Assembly: GCA_014360205.1 (NCBI GenBank)
Contig: JACIXZ010000002.1
Span: 124,001 to 188,000, forward strand
DNA: 64,000 bases
Direction: 5' to 3'
Origin: Tissierellales bacterium
GTDB lineage: Bacteria > Bacillota > Clostridia > Tissierellales > Tissierellaceae
Part shown: piece after piece, positions 8,059 through 17,074 of the stretch
How the letters are laid out: each line of letters opens with the position of its first letter
How positions within the stretch are numbered: position 1 is the stretch's first letter
Translations under genes and position numbers: made by a program
Notes under the pieces: model-generated
Database searches by the model: none
What the model saw: only the letters and a program-made list of their open reading frames with translations
What the model was told of the DNA's origin: nothing

Positions 8059-8829
8059 ATGGGATTAAATTATATCGAAAAATTTTTAGAATATCTGAAG
8101 AATGAGAAGAAACTTAGCAATAATACTATGCAGGCATATCTTAGTGATCTCAAGCAATATGAACATTTTTTAAGGAATAATAACATAGAAATTACTAAAG
8201 CAAATAATACCAATGTTTTAATGTATTTATTAAATTTACAGAAATTAGAGAAATCAACAGCAACCATATCTAGACATTTAGCAAGTATAAGATGTTTTTA
8301 CGAATATCTCCAAAGATGCGGTTTGATAAATGAAGATCCAACTTTCAATTTAAAAGTACCTAGAAAAAAGAAAAAACAACCCAAAATTTTAGAAGAGCAT
8401 GAAATTAATGCTTTATTGAGCTTACCTGATATAAAAACAGAAAAAGGCTTAAGGGATAAGATAATATTGCAAGTGGCATATTTCACTGGATTAAGGGTAT
8501 CTGAACTAAGCGAACTATCTATAAAAAATATAAATTTTGCAGACAAAACTATTGTTATAAATAGAAATAATACTTCAGTAAGTTTAGAATTGACAAATGA
8601 AACTATTGATTTAATTAACAACTATTTGAATTTGTTTAGAAAGGATTATGACGAAAATGAGCCATTGTTTATAAATTATTTAGGAGAGAGAATCACAAGA
8701 CAAGGGCTTTGGAAAATCATTAGATCTTACGCTAATGGGATTATTGACAAACCAGTTACACCTCAAGTTATTAGAAATTCTTTCATTGCAAATTTAATGA
8801 AAGATGAAACAAATCTTCAAAGACTTTAA
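8059..8829 (+). pseudogene. Degenerate XerD-like tyrosine recombinase lacking the catalytic C-terminus
   Basis: The N-terminal SAM-like core-binding domain (about 1-95) and the start of the catalytic domain are clear, including FTGLRVSELSEL with Arg146. The beta-hairpin lysine of the GKGNKER element is missing (NRNNTSVSL instead). The HxxR box reads TPQVIRN, so His is replaced by Gln236. The protein ends at residue 256, before the second His/Trp and the tyrosine nucleophile. Full-length XerD has about 290-300 residues. No remnant of the missing part lies in the 30 nt before pdp. The frame and ribosome site (AAAGGAG) are otherwise intact, so it may still be translated, but it should not cut DNA. 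An intact family member lies at 41653-42660. Confidence 0.85.
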
Positions 8830-8859
8830 ACTATAACATTATTATTTGAGGAGGAAAAT

Positions 8860-10161
8860 ATGAGAGCTATAGATATAATAGAAAAGAAAAAGAAAAATTA
8901 TGCTTTATCTAAAGAAGAAATTGATTTCATGGTACAAGGTTATACCAATGGAGAAATTCCAGATTATCAAATGGCTGCTTTTTTAATGACTATATATTTT
9001 AATGGAATGAGTTACAAAGAAATAGCTGATATGACTGAGAGCTTTGTAAATTCAGGAGATACAGTAGATCTTTCTAAAATAAATGGAATAAAAGTTGATA
9101 AGCATTCTACTGGGGGAGTAGGAGATAAAATTAGCATTATTGTAATACCTCTTGTAGCTTTATGTGGTGTTCCTGTTGCAAAAATGAGCGGTAGAGGGCT
9201 TGGACACACAGGAGGTACAATAGATAAGCTAGAATCAATAGATGGATTTAGAGTAGAATTGAGTCCTGAGGAATTTATTGAGAATGTAAATAAATATAAG
9301 ATGGCAATAGTCGGACAAACTGCAAATTTAACTCCTGCGGACAAAAAGATTTATGCTTTGAGAGATGTAACAGCTACTATCGACAGCATACCTCTAATTG
9401 CTAGTTCTATAATGAGCAAAAAAATAGCTTCTGGCGCTGATGCCATAGTATTAGATGTAAAAGTTGGATCTGGTGCATTCATGAAAGATTTAGATGATGC
9501 TAGGGAATTAGCAAAAACAATGGTTTCAATTGGTAAAAATTTGAATAGAAATACTATTGCTGTAATTACAAACATGGATCAGCCTCTTGGTTATGAAGTA
9601 GGCAATAGCAATGAAGTAAAAGAAGCTATTAAAGTATTGTCAGGGAAAGGTGCTAAAGACGAAACGGAAGTAGCATTAACTATAGCTTCATTTATGTGTT
9701 TGTTGGGTGGTGCATTTGATGATTTTGACGAGGCATATAGGGATTTGGAAAATAAAATCAACTCTGGTTTAGCTCTAGAGAAATTAAAAGAGTTAATAAA
9801 AATACAAGGTGGCAATCCAGATGTAGTAGATAATCCTGAATTATTACCTAAAGCAAAAAACACATTCCTTGTAAAGTCGGAATTAGAGGGATATGTTAAC
9901 GAAATAGATGCTGAATCTGTAGGAATATCTGCGATGCTCTTAGGAGCTGGAAGAAAGACAAAAGAAGATTCTATAAATTATGGTGCTGGTATTACTTTAA
10001 AGAAGAAAATCGGAGACTATGTAAATAAAGGAGAAGTCATATGTGAGCTTCATACCGATCTCGATTCAGTAAATGAGGCATATGAAAAGATTTTAAGTGC
10101 ATATGTAATAAAAGATCAAGTGCCTGAAGAAAAACCATATGTATATGAAGTAATACAATAA
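8860..10161 (+). CDS. pdp: Pyrimidine-nucleoside phosphorylase
   Basis: Phosphorolyses uridine, deoxyuridine and thymidine to the free base and (deoxy)ribose 1-phosphate in nucleoside salvage. Family marks are KHSTGGVGDK near residue 81, the signature SGRGLGHTGGTIDKLES, the substrate Arg/Ser region ALRDVTATIDSI, and KVGSGAFMK. The 433-residue length and C-terminal domain (GAGRKTKEDSI, then LHTDLDS) are complete. GAGGAGG precedes ATG 8860. The pairing of xerD and pdp is common in Clostridia. Confidence 0.95.
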   Translation: MRAIDIIEKKKKNYALSKEEIDFMVQGYTNGEIPDYQMAAFLMTIYFNGMSYKEIADMTESFVNSGDTVDLSKINGIKVDKHSTGGVGDKISIIVIPLVALCGVPVAKMSGRGLGHTGGTIDKLESIDGFRVELSPEEFIENVNKYKMAIVGQTANLTPADKKIYALRDVTATIDSIPLIASSIMSKKIASGADAIVLDVKVGSGAFMKDLDDARELAKTMVSIGKNLNRNTIAVITNMDQPLGYEVGNSNEVKEAIKVLSGKGAKDETEVALTIASFMCLLGGAFDDFDEAYRDLENKINSGLALEKLKELIKIQGGNPDVVDNPELLPKAKNTFLVKSELEGYVNEIDAESVGISAMLLGAGRKTKEDSINYGAGITLKKKIGDYVNKGEVICELHTDLDSVNEAYEKILSAYVIKDQVPEEKPYVYEVIQ

Positions 10162-10172
10162 GAGGAGAAGAT

Positions 10173-10763
10173 ATGAATTACTTAATTAGTTTGCCAGGGC
10201 TTTTAATAGCAATAATATTCCACGAGATAGCTCATGGGTATGTAGCGTATAAATTAGGTGACCCTACGGCAAAAAACGCAGGTAGATTGACACTAAACCC
10301 TATAAAACATATAGATCCTGTAGGATTTTTGTGTATGCTAATCTTTAGATTTGGCTGGGCGAAAGCTGTACCTATAAACCCAGCCTATTTTAAAAAAAGA
10401 AAGAGAGATACTATATTAGTTTCAGTTGCTGGAGTAATGACTAATTTTTTACTAGCTCTTATTTTTGGATTTATATTAGTTAATGTAAATATATCTAATA
10501 ATTATTTATACCAGATTATTTTAATCGCTATGTGGTATAACATAATGTTGGGGATATTTAATATATTGCCTTTTCCACCACTTGATGGTTCTAAGGTATT
10601 AGCTAGTCTATTACCAACGAAATTAGAGTACTCATTTTATAAATATGAGAGATACTTTTATTTTATTTTACTATTATTGATAATGACAAATACAATAAGT
10701 AAAATTTTAAATCCTTTAATCAATATCACATTAAATTTGATTGTAAGAATTCTTTATTTTTGA
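10173..10763 (+). CDS. Site-2-protease-type M50 metallopeptidase (YwhC-like)
   Basis: Small integral membrane protease with the zinc motif HEIAH near residue 17 in the first membrane helix, the GRLTLNPIKHIDP segment, and the third ligand in NILPFPPLDGSKV. About 196 residues with five or six hydrophobic segments, as in the YwhC/FtsH-independent minimal S2P group. Its substrate is not known. AGAGGAG precedes ATG 10173. It lies just upstream of scpA with a 7-nt gap, an arrangement conserved across many Clostridia. Confidence 0.9.
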   Translation: MNYLISLPGLLIAIIFHEIAHGYVAYKLGDPTAKNAGRLTLNPIKHIDPVGFLCMLIFRFGWAKAVPINPAYFKKRKRDTILVSVAGVMTNFLLALIFGFILVNVNISNNYLYQIILIAMWYNIMLGIFNILPFPPLDGSKVLASLLPTKLEYSFYKYERYFYFILLLLIMTNTISKILNPLINITLNLIVRILYF

Positions 10764-10770
10764 GGTTTTT

Positions 10771-11508
10771 ATGGAATATAATATTAGTATAGAAGTTTTT
10801 GAGGGGCCATTGGATTTATTGCTAAAATTGATTGAAAGCAATGAATTAGATATCTATAATATACCAATACATGAAGTTACTGATCAGTTTATAAGTTATA
10901 TTAAGAAAATGAAAGAATTAGATATTGAGTTGGCAAGTGAATTTATAATTATGGCATCTATTTTGATTGAGATAAAATCAAAATTATTGCTGCCAGCAGA
11001 AAAGATAGTTCAGGATGATAAAGAGATAGAAGTAGATCCAAGAATAGATTTAGTAAAAAAATTAGAAGAGTATAAAATATACAAAGATATAAGCAATAAA
11101 TTAAAGCAAATGCAAGAAGATCATTTGAGAACATTTTATAAAATACAAGAGGATTTTAACATTTATATTGAACCTTTAGAAGAATTAAAAGATATTGATT
11201 TAGAGAAGCTTACATTTGCTTTTAAAAAAATTCTAAATCGTATTGACAATCAAAAGTCTGCAGAGGAATCTGTCAAGTTAATTAGATATCCAGAGATTAA
11301 ACAAGAAATATGTGAAAACAACATTATCAGTGCATTAAATGTTAAAAGAAAAGTTACATTTAATGAGTTGCTACAAACACCAACTAAAAATTATGCAATT
11401 GCTTATTTTTTAGCAATATTAGAGTTGCTAAAACTTAGAATAATTATTGCTTATCAGAGCGATGACTGTGAAGATATAATCATAGAGAGGGTAGAGCAAA
11501 TTGAATAA
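10771..11508 (+). CDS. scpA: Segregation and condensation protein A
   Basis: Kleisin subunit of the SMC-ScpAB condensin, bridging the Smc heads. The N-terminal FEGPLDLLLKLIESNELDIYNI (split here by function, not by sequence) and the VTDQFISYI, LASEFIIMASILIEIKSKLLLP helices are diagnostic; the C-terminal winged-helix part has FNELL and AYFLAILELLKL. 245 aa, full length. The stop overlaps the scpB start by 8 nt, so the two are probably translationally coupled. Confidence 0.95.
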   Translation: MEYNISIEVFEGPLDLLLKLIESNELDIYNIPIHEVTDQFISYIKKMKELDIELASEFIIMASILIEIKSKLLLPAEKIVQDDKEIEVDPRIDLVKKLEEYKIYKDISNKLKQMQEDHLRTFYKIQEDFNIYIEPLEELKDIDLEKLTFAFKKILNRIDNQKSAEESVKLIRYPEIKQEICENNIISALNVKRKVTFNELLQTPTKNYAIAYFLAILELLKLRIIIAYQSDDCEDIIIERVEQIE

Positions 11509-12034
11509 CATAAAGTCTATTATAGAGGGACTTTTATTTGCATTTGGAGAGCCGCTTGAAATAAAAGAGATATCAAAAGTTTTAAATCTTTCAGTAGATG
11601 AAGTAAATCAATGCTTAGAAGAAATGAAATTAGAATTTGACGAACAAAATCGTGGCTTAAGAATTATAAAAATAAATAATTCTTATCAGTTAGCAACTCG
11701 CCCAGAACATTATGATTTTATAAAATCCATACTAATTTCTAGAAATCAAAGAAGTTTGTCTAATGCAGCATTAGAAACTCTTTCTATAATTGCTTATAAG
11801 CAGCCAATTACAAAAATGGAAATTGATGAAATTAGAGGTGTAAAAAGCGATAAAAGCATTGAAACATTGTTGCAAAAGAAATTAATAAAGGAAGCTGGAA
11901 GGCTAGAAAGACCTGGTAGGCCAATATTATATGTTACTACTGATGAGTTCTTAAAATTTTTCGGTATAGAAACGATAGAAGATTTACCTGATATAGAAAA
12001 ATTGAGGGATATTGGAGATAAGTATGAGTATTGA
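11501..12034 (+). CDS. scpB: Segregation and condensation protein B
   Basis: Winged-helix dimer that binds the ScpA linker in condensin. Typical features are IIEGLLFAFGEPL near the N-terminus, LSNAALETLSIIAYKQPITK, IRGVKSDKSIETLL and the GRPILYVTTDEFLKFFG end. TTG at 11501 is the only well-placed start and overlaps scpA. It is followed directly by rluB; in spore formers dacB and spmA/spmB often separate these two genes and they are absent here. Confidence 0.94.
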   Translation: MNNIKSIIEGLLFAFGEPLEIKEISKVLNLSVDEVNQCLEEMKLEFDEQNRGLRIIKINNSYQLATRPEHYDFIKSILISRNQRSLSNAALETLSIIAYKQPITKMEIDEIRGVKSDKSIETLLQKKLIKEAGRLERPGRPILYVTTDEFLKFFGIETIEDLPDIEKLRDIGDKYEY

Positions 12035-12761
12035 AAAAGGTAATATTGATTTAATGAGATTACAAAAATATATTTCCAAGTCTGGATTATGTTCTAGGAG
12101 AAAAGCAGAAGAACTTATACGAGATGGGAAAGTAAGTGTTAATGGGATTTTAATAACTGACATGGGATTTAAGGTAAATCCAAATTATGATAAAGTTAAA
12201 GTTAATAATAAACTGATAAATATATCTGATGAAAAAATATATATTGCATTAAATAAACCAGAAAAAGTTATTACAAGTGCTAAAGACGAGAAAAATAGAA
12301 AGACTGTATTGGATTTTACTAAAGATATACCTCAGAGAATATTTCCTGTAGGAAGGCTAGACTATGATACCTCAGGATTGATAATTTTGACTAATGATGG
12401 AGATATTGCTAATAAATTAATGCATCCTAGAAAGAAAATTTACAAGAAATATCTAGCTTATGTCAAAGGAGTGCCAAATGATTCTGATTTAGAAAAATTA
12501 AGAAATGGAATTGTTATTGACAACAGAAAAACTGCTAAAGCAAGAGCTCATTTAGTAAATACCAATGAGAAAGATTCATTAATAATCATTGAAATTTATG
12601 AAGGTAGAAATCATCAAATAAAGAAAATGTGCGAAACTATAGGACATCCTGTTAAACGATTAAAAAGAGTTTCGGTTGGGGAGATTGAATTAGGGGATTT
12701 AAAAGTTGGAGAATGGAGAAAACTAACTCAAAAAGAAATAGAATATTTAAATAACTTATAG
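12024..12761 (+). CDS. rluB: 23S rRNA pseudouridine synthase, RluB family
   Basis: S4 domain (about residues 6-60, RLQKYISKSGLCSRRKAEELI) joined to an RsuA-type pseudouridine synthase with the catalytic aspartate in GRLDYDTSGLIILTNDG, followed by KKYLAYVKG and the motif GRNHQIKKMCETIGHPVKRL. RluB modifies U2605 (E. coli numbering) of 23S rRNA; the paralogue RsuA is less likely given the scpAB context. ATG 12024 is preceded by GGAGATAAGT and overlaps scpB by 11 nt. Confidence 0.93.
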   Translation: MSIEKGNIDLMRLQKYISKSGLCSRRKAEELIRDGKVSVNGILITDMGFKVNPNYDKVKVNNKLINISDEKIYIALNKPEKVITSAKDEKNRKTVLDFTKDIPQRIFPVGRLDYDTSGLIILTNDGDIANKLMHPRKKIYKKYLAYVKGVPNDSDLEKLRNGIVIDNRKTAKARAHLVNTNEKDSLIIIEIYEGRNHQIKKMCETIGHPVKRLKRVSVGEIELGDLKVGEWRKLTQKEIEYLNNL

Positions 12762-12768
12762 GGGTAAT

Positions 12769-13344
12769 ATGAAAGAACAATTAAACAATGTTATTTCAAT
12801 AGTAGATATCATTATAGAAAAATTTGTAGAAGAAGGTTTCACGTGTCTAGATGCTACAGTAGGCAATGGGAATGATACTATTAAACTATCGGGAAAAGTT
12901 GGAGAATCTGGAAGAGTTTATGGATTCGACATACAGAAAACAGCAATAGAAATCACCACAGAAAAATTAAGTAAGTATGGTTATATAGATAGGACAATAT
13001 TGATTAATGACTCTCATACAAAATTAGATGACTACATCAAAGAACAACTTGATTTTGCAATTTATAATTTAGGATTTTTGCCAAAAGGTAGAAAAGAAAT
13101 TGTAACAAATGAAAAAACAACTATTGAAAGCATTAAAAAGGCTTTAAACTTGTTAAAGAAACATGGTATTTTAGTTGTGGTTTCATATATAGGACATGAA
13201 AATGGTCTAGATGAGTACAAAGCAGTTTATAAATATCTAAGTTTGCTAGATCAAAAAAATTTTAATGTTTTGGAGCTAAATTTTATAAATCAAATTAATA
13301 ACCCACCAAGATTATTTTGCGTAGAGGTTAGGGGAGGTAAATAA
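12769..13344 (+). CDS. mnmM: Class I SAM-dependent methyltransferase, MnmM/YtqB family
   Basis: Rossmann methyltransferase with the SAM motif DATVGNGNDT at about residues 26-35, the acidic loop YGFDIQKTAI, and the family-specific DFAIYNLGFLPKG and C-terminal NNPPRLFCVE. These are close to YtqB of Bacillus, which was shown to be MnmM, the methylase completing the mnm5-type modification at the tRNA wobble position. The exact substrate here is inferred from family. GGGG ribosome site, ATG 12769; its stop overlaps the next start by one base. Confidence 0.82.
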   Translation: MKEQLNNVISIVDIIIEKFVEEGFTCLDATVGNGNDTIKLSGKVGESGRVYGFDIQKTAIEITTEKLSKYGYIDRTILINDSHTKLDDYIKEQLDFAIYNLGFLPKGRKEIVTNEKTTIESIKKALNLLKKHGILVVVSYIGHENGLDEYKAVYKYLSLLDQKNFNVLELNFINQINNPPRLFCVEVRGGK

Positions 13345-14741
13345 TGTCAAGAGTAAAGATAGTTGATACTGTTTTTAGAGATGCTCATCAATCACTTATC
13401 GCAACTAGGATGAAAACAGAAGAAATGTTACCAATTGCTGAAAAAATGGATAAAGCAGGATATTATGCTTTAGAGATCTGGGGTGGAGCAACTTTTGATT
13501 CTTGCTTAAGGTTTTTAAACGAAGATCCTTGGGACAGATTAAGAGAAATGAGAAAAGCTTTTAAAAATACCAAATTGCAAATGTTATTAAGAGGACAAAA
13601 TTTACTTGGATATAAACATTATCCTGATGATGTAGTAGAGGAGTTTGTGAGACTATCTATAAAAAATGGGATAGATATCATAAGGATTTTTGATGCTTTA
13701 AATGATTTAAGAAATTTAGAAACATCAATAAAAGCCACTAAAAAATACGGAGGACATGCTCAAGGAGCTATTAGTTATACGATTAGTCCAGTCCACAATA
13801 TAAATTACTATGTTGAAGTTGCTAAAGGAATGGCTGAAATGGGAGTTGATTCTATCTGTATTAAAGATATGTCAGGAATATTGTTGCCATATGCTGCTTA
13901 TGAATTGGTCAGTGAAATTAAAAAAGCCGTTGATTTACCATTAGAAATACATTCTCATTTTACTAGCGGAATAGCAAATCAGACTTATATGAAAGCCATA
14001 GAAGCTGGAGCAGACATAATTGATACTGCGATTTCACCTTTAGGCAATGGCACAAGCCAACCAGCTACAGAACCAATGATAGCTTCTCTAGAAGGAAGTC
14101 CTTATTACCCAGATATTGATTTTAATACTATTCTTGAAGTTTCAGATTATTTTAAGACTTTACGTACAAAATATGAAAAAGAAGGTCTTTTAGATAACAA
14201 AGTATTGACTGTAGATATTAATACTTTGAAATATCAGGTTCCTGGAGGGATGTTATCAAATCTTGTCTCACAACTGAAAGCACAAAATAGTGAAGATAAA
14301 TATGAAGATGTTTTAAAGGAAATACCTAGGGTAAGAGAAGAATTAGGATTTCCACCTCTAGTAACCCCAATGAGCCAAATGGTTGGGACACAAGCTTTAT
14401 TTAATGTATTATCTACTGAAAGATATAAAATGGTTCCAAATGAAGTTAAGAATTATGTAAAAGGTTTGTATGGTAAACCTGCAGCTCCGATAAATGAAGA
14501 CATAAAACGATTGATAATTGGAGATGAAGAAGTATTTGAAGGAAGGCCAGCGGATTTGTTAAAACCAGAATTAGATAAGTACAGAAATGAAATAAATGAA
14601 TATATAGAACAGGAAGAAGACGTACTAACCTATGCATTATTCCCTCAAGTAGCATTGAATTTTTTCAAACAAAGAATGGCATCTAAATATAAGATAGAAA
14701 CAGATTTGCTGAATGAGGAAGAAAAAACTCACCCAATATAA
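13344..14741 (+). CDS. oadA: Carboxyltransferase subunit (oxaloacetate decarboxylase alpha / pyruvate carboxylase B type) without biotin domain
   Basis: TIM-barrel carboxyltransferase that moves CO2 between oxaloacetate/pyruvate and biotin. Seen are the N-terminal DTVFRDAHQSL, GLY/ALEIWGGATFD, LLRGQN, the catalytic lysine in CIKDMSGIL, the metal ligands in HSHFTSG, and the PASS-type helical C-domain (VPGGMLSNL). The protein stops at 465 residues and has no biotinyl AMKM domain, so it needs a separate carrier protein. No OadB, OadG or biotin protein is nearby; a transcarboxylase 5S-like role is also possible. It follows mnmM without a gap. Its last codons are part of the terminator stem. Confidence 0.88.
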   Translation: MSRVKIVDTVFRDAHQSLIATRMKTEEMLPIAEKMDKAGYYALEIWGGATFDSCLRFLNEDPWDRLREMRKAFKNTKLQMLLRGQNLLGYKHYPDDVVEEFVRLSIKNGIDIIRIFDALNDLRNLETSIKATKKYGGHAQGAISYTISPVHNINYYVEVAKGMAEMGVDSICIKDMSGILLPYAAYELVSEIKKAVDLPLEIHSHFTSGIANQTYMKAIEAGADIIDTAISPLGNGTSQPATEPMIASLEGSPYYPDIDFNTILEVSDYFKTLRTKYEKEGLLDNKVLTVDINTLKYQVPGGMLSNLVSQLKAQNSEDKYEDVLKEIPRVREELGFPPLVTPMSQMVGTQALFNVLSTERYKMVPNEVKNYVKGLYGKPAAPINEDIKRLIIGDEEVFEGRPADLLKPELDKYRNEINEYIEQEEDVLTYALFPQVALNFFKQRMASKYKIETDLLNEEEKTHPI

Positions 14742-14780
14742 AAGGACAAATCATATGATTTGTCCTTTTATATTGGGTTT
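14731..14780 (+). terminator. Long palindromic intrinsic terminator after oadA
   Basis: Perfect inverted repeat with 24-bp arms (14731-14754 and 14755-14778) followed by T residues to 14780. The left arm includes the last codons and stop of oadA. The loop-less palindrome could act in both directions. Confidence 0.85.
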
Positions 14781-14852
14781 TAAATTAAGATTATGTCAAA
14801 ATGAAGGATATCTTTCAATAAAATTATAAAAAAGGTGAATATGAAATAAAAC

Positions 14853-14881
14853 TTGCAATATTACAATTAGTTTGATATTAT
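14853..14881 (+). promoter_or_regulatory. Promoter of the kor operon
   Basis: TTGCAA at 14853-14858 and TATTAT at 14876-14881 with a 17-bp spacer, about 30 nt upstream of korD. Good match to the housekeeping sigma consensus in a short intergenic region. Confidence 0.65.
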
Positions 14882-14911
14882 TTTATTAATAGAAACAAAG
14901 GGGGATAAAAA

Positions 14912-15115
14912 ATGCCTGCAAAAGATAAAGTTTCTCTAAAAATAAATACTCTCTGGTGTAAGGGCTGTGGGATATGTGTATTTATATGCCCAAAAGAAGT
15001 ATTAGAAATTGAGAATGAAAAGGTATACATAAAAGATCTTGACAATTGTATAAAATGTGGACAATGTGAATACCATTGCCCTGATTATGCTATTTATTTA
15101 GAGGAGGAAAAGTAA
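14912..15115 (+). CDS. korD: 2-oxoacid:ferredoxin oxidoreductase delta subunit (2 x 4Fe-4S)
   Basis: 67-residue ferredoxin-like subunit with two clusters: CKGCGICVFICPKE and CIKCGQCEYHCPD. It passes electrons from the TPP site to external ferredoxin. GGGGGAT precedes ATG 14912; the stop overlaps the start of korA. First gene of a D-A-B-C operon. Confidence 0.94.
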   Translation: MPAKDKVSLKINTLWCKGCGICVFICPKEVLEIENEKVYIKDLDNCIKCGQCEYHCPDYAIYLEEEK

Positions 15116-16254
15116 TGGCTGAATTAAAATTAATGCAAGGAAACGAAGCATGTGTAATGGGTGCAATTCATGCAGGAATGAGATTTTATTCAGGATATCC
15201 AATAACTCCATCTACTGAAATTGCTGAACTCTCAGCAGAATTGTTACCAAAGTATGGAGGCAAATTCATTCAAATGGAGGATGAAATTGCTGGAGTAGCA
15301 GCTGCTTTAGGAGCTTCATTAGCAGGTTTAAAATCTATGACAGCTACTTCTGGACCAGGCTTTAGCTTAAAACAAGAAAACATTGGTTATGGAATTATGG
15401 CTGAAATCCCTATAGTTATAGTAGATGTGCAACGAAGCGGCCCAAGTACTGGATTGCCAACTTCACCTTCTCAAGGAGATATAATGCAAGCAAGATGGGG
15501 GACACACGGTGATCACTCTATAATAGCTCTTTACCCAGCCTCTGTAAAAGAAATATATACTACAACAATAAAAGCTTTCAATCTTTCGGAAAAATATAGA
15601 ACCCCAGTTATATTGCTATTGGATGAGATAATCGGGCATATGAGAGAAAAAATAGATTTAGAGGAACTTAAAAATATAGAGATCTATGATAGAAAAAAAC
15701 CTACTAAATCTGATGACAAATATTTAGCTTATAAAGTTAATGATGGTGATATAGTACCAGAAATGCCTTCTTTTGGAGAAGGCTACAGATTTCATGTTAC
15801 AGGTTTAGTACACGATGAAACCGGTTTTCCAAGCAACAACGAATCTGTAGCAGATAAATTGTTAAATAGGCTAATTAACAAAATAGAAGATAATAAACAA
15901 GATATAGTAAATTTTGAAGAGTACTTATTAGAAGATAGTGAATATGCTATCATATCATTTGGGGCGATTTCAAGATCTTCAAAAGTAGCAGTTGACAAAC
16001 TTAGAGAACAAGGGATAAAAATAGGCATGTTTAGACCAATAACAATATGGCCTTCACCTGAAAAGGAAATATCAGAACTGAGCAAAAAAGTAAAGAAAAT
16101 TTACGTGGTCGAATTGAATGCTGGACAATATTTTTTAGAAGTTCAGAGAATAGTATCCGGTCAATGTGAAGTAAGAAAATATGGGAAAATTAATGGAGAT
16201 ATCATCGTTCCTCAAGAAATTATATCTTTTATTAAGGAGGATATTTATGCCTAG
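15115..16254 (+). CDS. korA: 2-oxoglutarate (2-oxoacid):ferredoxin oxidoreductase alpha subunit
   Basis: Pyrimidine-binding/transketolase-type subunit with GNEACVMGAIHAG, the GYPITPSTEIAE motif, QMEDEIAGVAAALGAS, SGPGFSLKQE and a C-terminal transketolase C domain (VVELNAGQ). The KorA/VorB type fits the four-subunit organisation; the natural substrate (2-oxoglutarate versus branched-chain 2-oxoacids) cannot be decided from sequence alone. Ends 8 nt inside korB. Confidence 0.92.
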   Translation: MAELKLMQGNEACVMGAIHAGMRFYSGYPITPSTEIAELSAELLPKYGGKFIQMEDEIAGVAAALGASLAGLKSMTATSGPGFSLKQENIGYGIMAEIPIVIVDVQRSGPSTGLPTSPSQGDIMQARWGTHGDHSIIALYPASVKEIYTTTIKAFNLSEKYRTPVILLLDEIIGHMREKIDLEELKNIEIYDRKKPTKSDDKYLAYKVNDGDIVPEMPSFGEGYRFHVTGLVHDETGFPSNNESVADKLLNRLINKIEDNKQDIVNFEEYLLEDSEYAIISFGAISRSSKVAVDKLREQGIKIGMFRPITIWPSPEKEISELSKKVKKIYVVELNAGQYFLEVQRIVSGQCEVRKYGKINGDIIVPQEIISFIKEDIYA

Positions 16255-17074
16255 TGAATTAATAAATAATTATTTTAGAACAGAGACGCTCCCTCATATT
16301 TGGTGTCCGGGGTGTGGCAACGGTATAGTAACTAGAGCTATTGTTAAGGCTATAGATAATTTAAATATACCTAAAGATGATGTATGTATAGTATCTGGGA
16401 TTGGATGCTCATCTAGAGCTGCAGGCTATTTAGATTTTAATACACTACACACAACACATGGAAGAGCATTAGCTTTTGCCACAGGAGTAAAACTTGCAAA
16501 TCCTAAATTGCATGTAATTGTAATAACTGGGGATGGTGATGCTTCTGCGATAGGTGGAAATCATCTGATTCATTCAGCAAGAAGAAATATTGATATTACG
16601 ACTGTGGTATTTAACAACAGTATTTATGGAATGACTGGAGGACAGTACTCACCTACAACTCCTATGGGAGATAAAGCTACTACAGCTCCATATGGAAGTA
16701 TAGATCCAAATTTTGATTTATGCGAATTAGCTAATGCAGCTGGTGCTACTTATGTTGCCAGAGGTACAGTTTATGCAGTCAATATACTTGAAAAAGTAAT
16801 TCAAGAAGGAATTTCAAATAAAGGGTTCTCATTTATAGAAGCTATTGCAACTTGTCCAACTTATTATGGTAGAAAGAATAAAAAAGGCTCTGCAGTGGAC
16901 ATGATTAAATTTTTAAAAGAACATGGAGTAATGTATACAGCATGGCAAAAGATGAGTGAAGATGAAAAGATTGGTAAATTTCCTATTGGTAAACTTTATA
17001 CTAAAGAAAGGAAAGAATATACCGAACAGTATCAAATGCTTATTGATTCCCTTGGAAAGGAGAGCAATCAATGA
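16247..17074 (+). CDS. korB: 2-oxoglutarate (2-oxoacid):ferredoxin oxidoreductase beta subunit
   Basis: TPP-binding subunit: WCPGCGNGIV near the N-terminus (a conserved CxxC element), GIGCSSRA, THGRALAFATG, and the TPP/Mg motif GDGDASAIGGNHLIH ending in VVFNN. AAGGAGG at 16234-16240 fixes the ATG at 16247; an in-frame start at 16181 would lie deep inside korA. Length about 275 aa is typical. It overlaps korC by 4 nt. Confidence 0.94.
   Translation: MPSELINNYFRTETLPHIWCPGCGNGIVTRAIVKAIDNLNIPKDDVCIVSGIGCSSRAAGYLDFNTLHTTHGRALAFATGVKLANPKLHVIVITGDGDASAIGGNHLIHSARRNIDITTVVFNNSIYGMTGGQYSPTTPMGDKATTAPYGSIDPNFDLCELANAAGATYVARGTVYAVNILEKVIQEGISNKGFSFIEAIATCPTYYGRKNKKGSAVDMIKFLKEHGVMYTAWQKMSEDEKIGKFPIGKLYTKERKEYTEQYQMLIDSLGKESNQ

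Noticed and set aside
9012-9863. Long antisense open frames under pdp and many other genes
   Set aside because: They mirror strong coding sequence on the other strand, lack ribosome sites and match no family.
14841-14849. Minimal frame ATG-AAA-TAA after AAGGTG in the kor leader
   Set aside because: It lies upstream of the predicted kor promoter, so it is probably not in the kor transcript; chance occurrence.
16181-16246. Upstream start of korB at 16181
   Set aside because: It would overlap korA by over 70 nt; AAGGAGG at 16234-16240 points to 16247.
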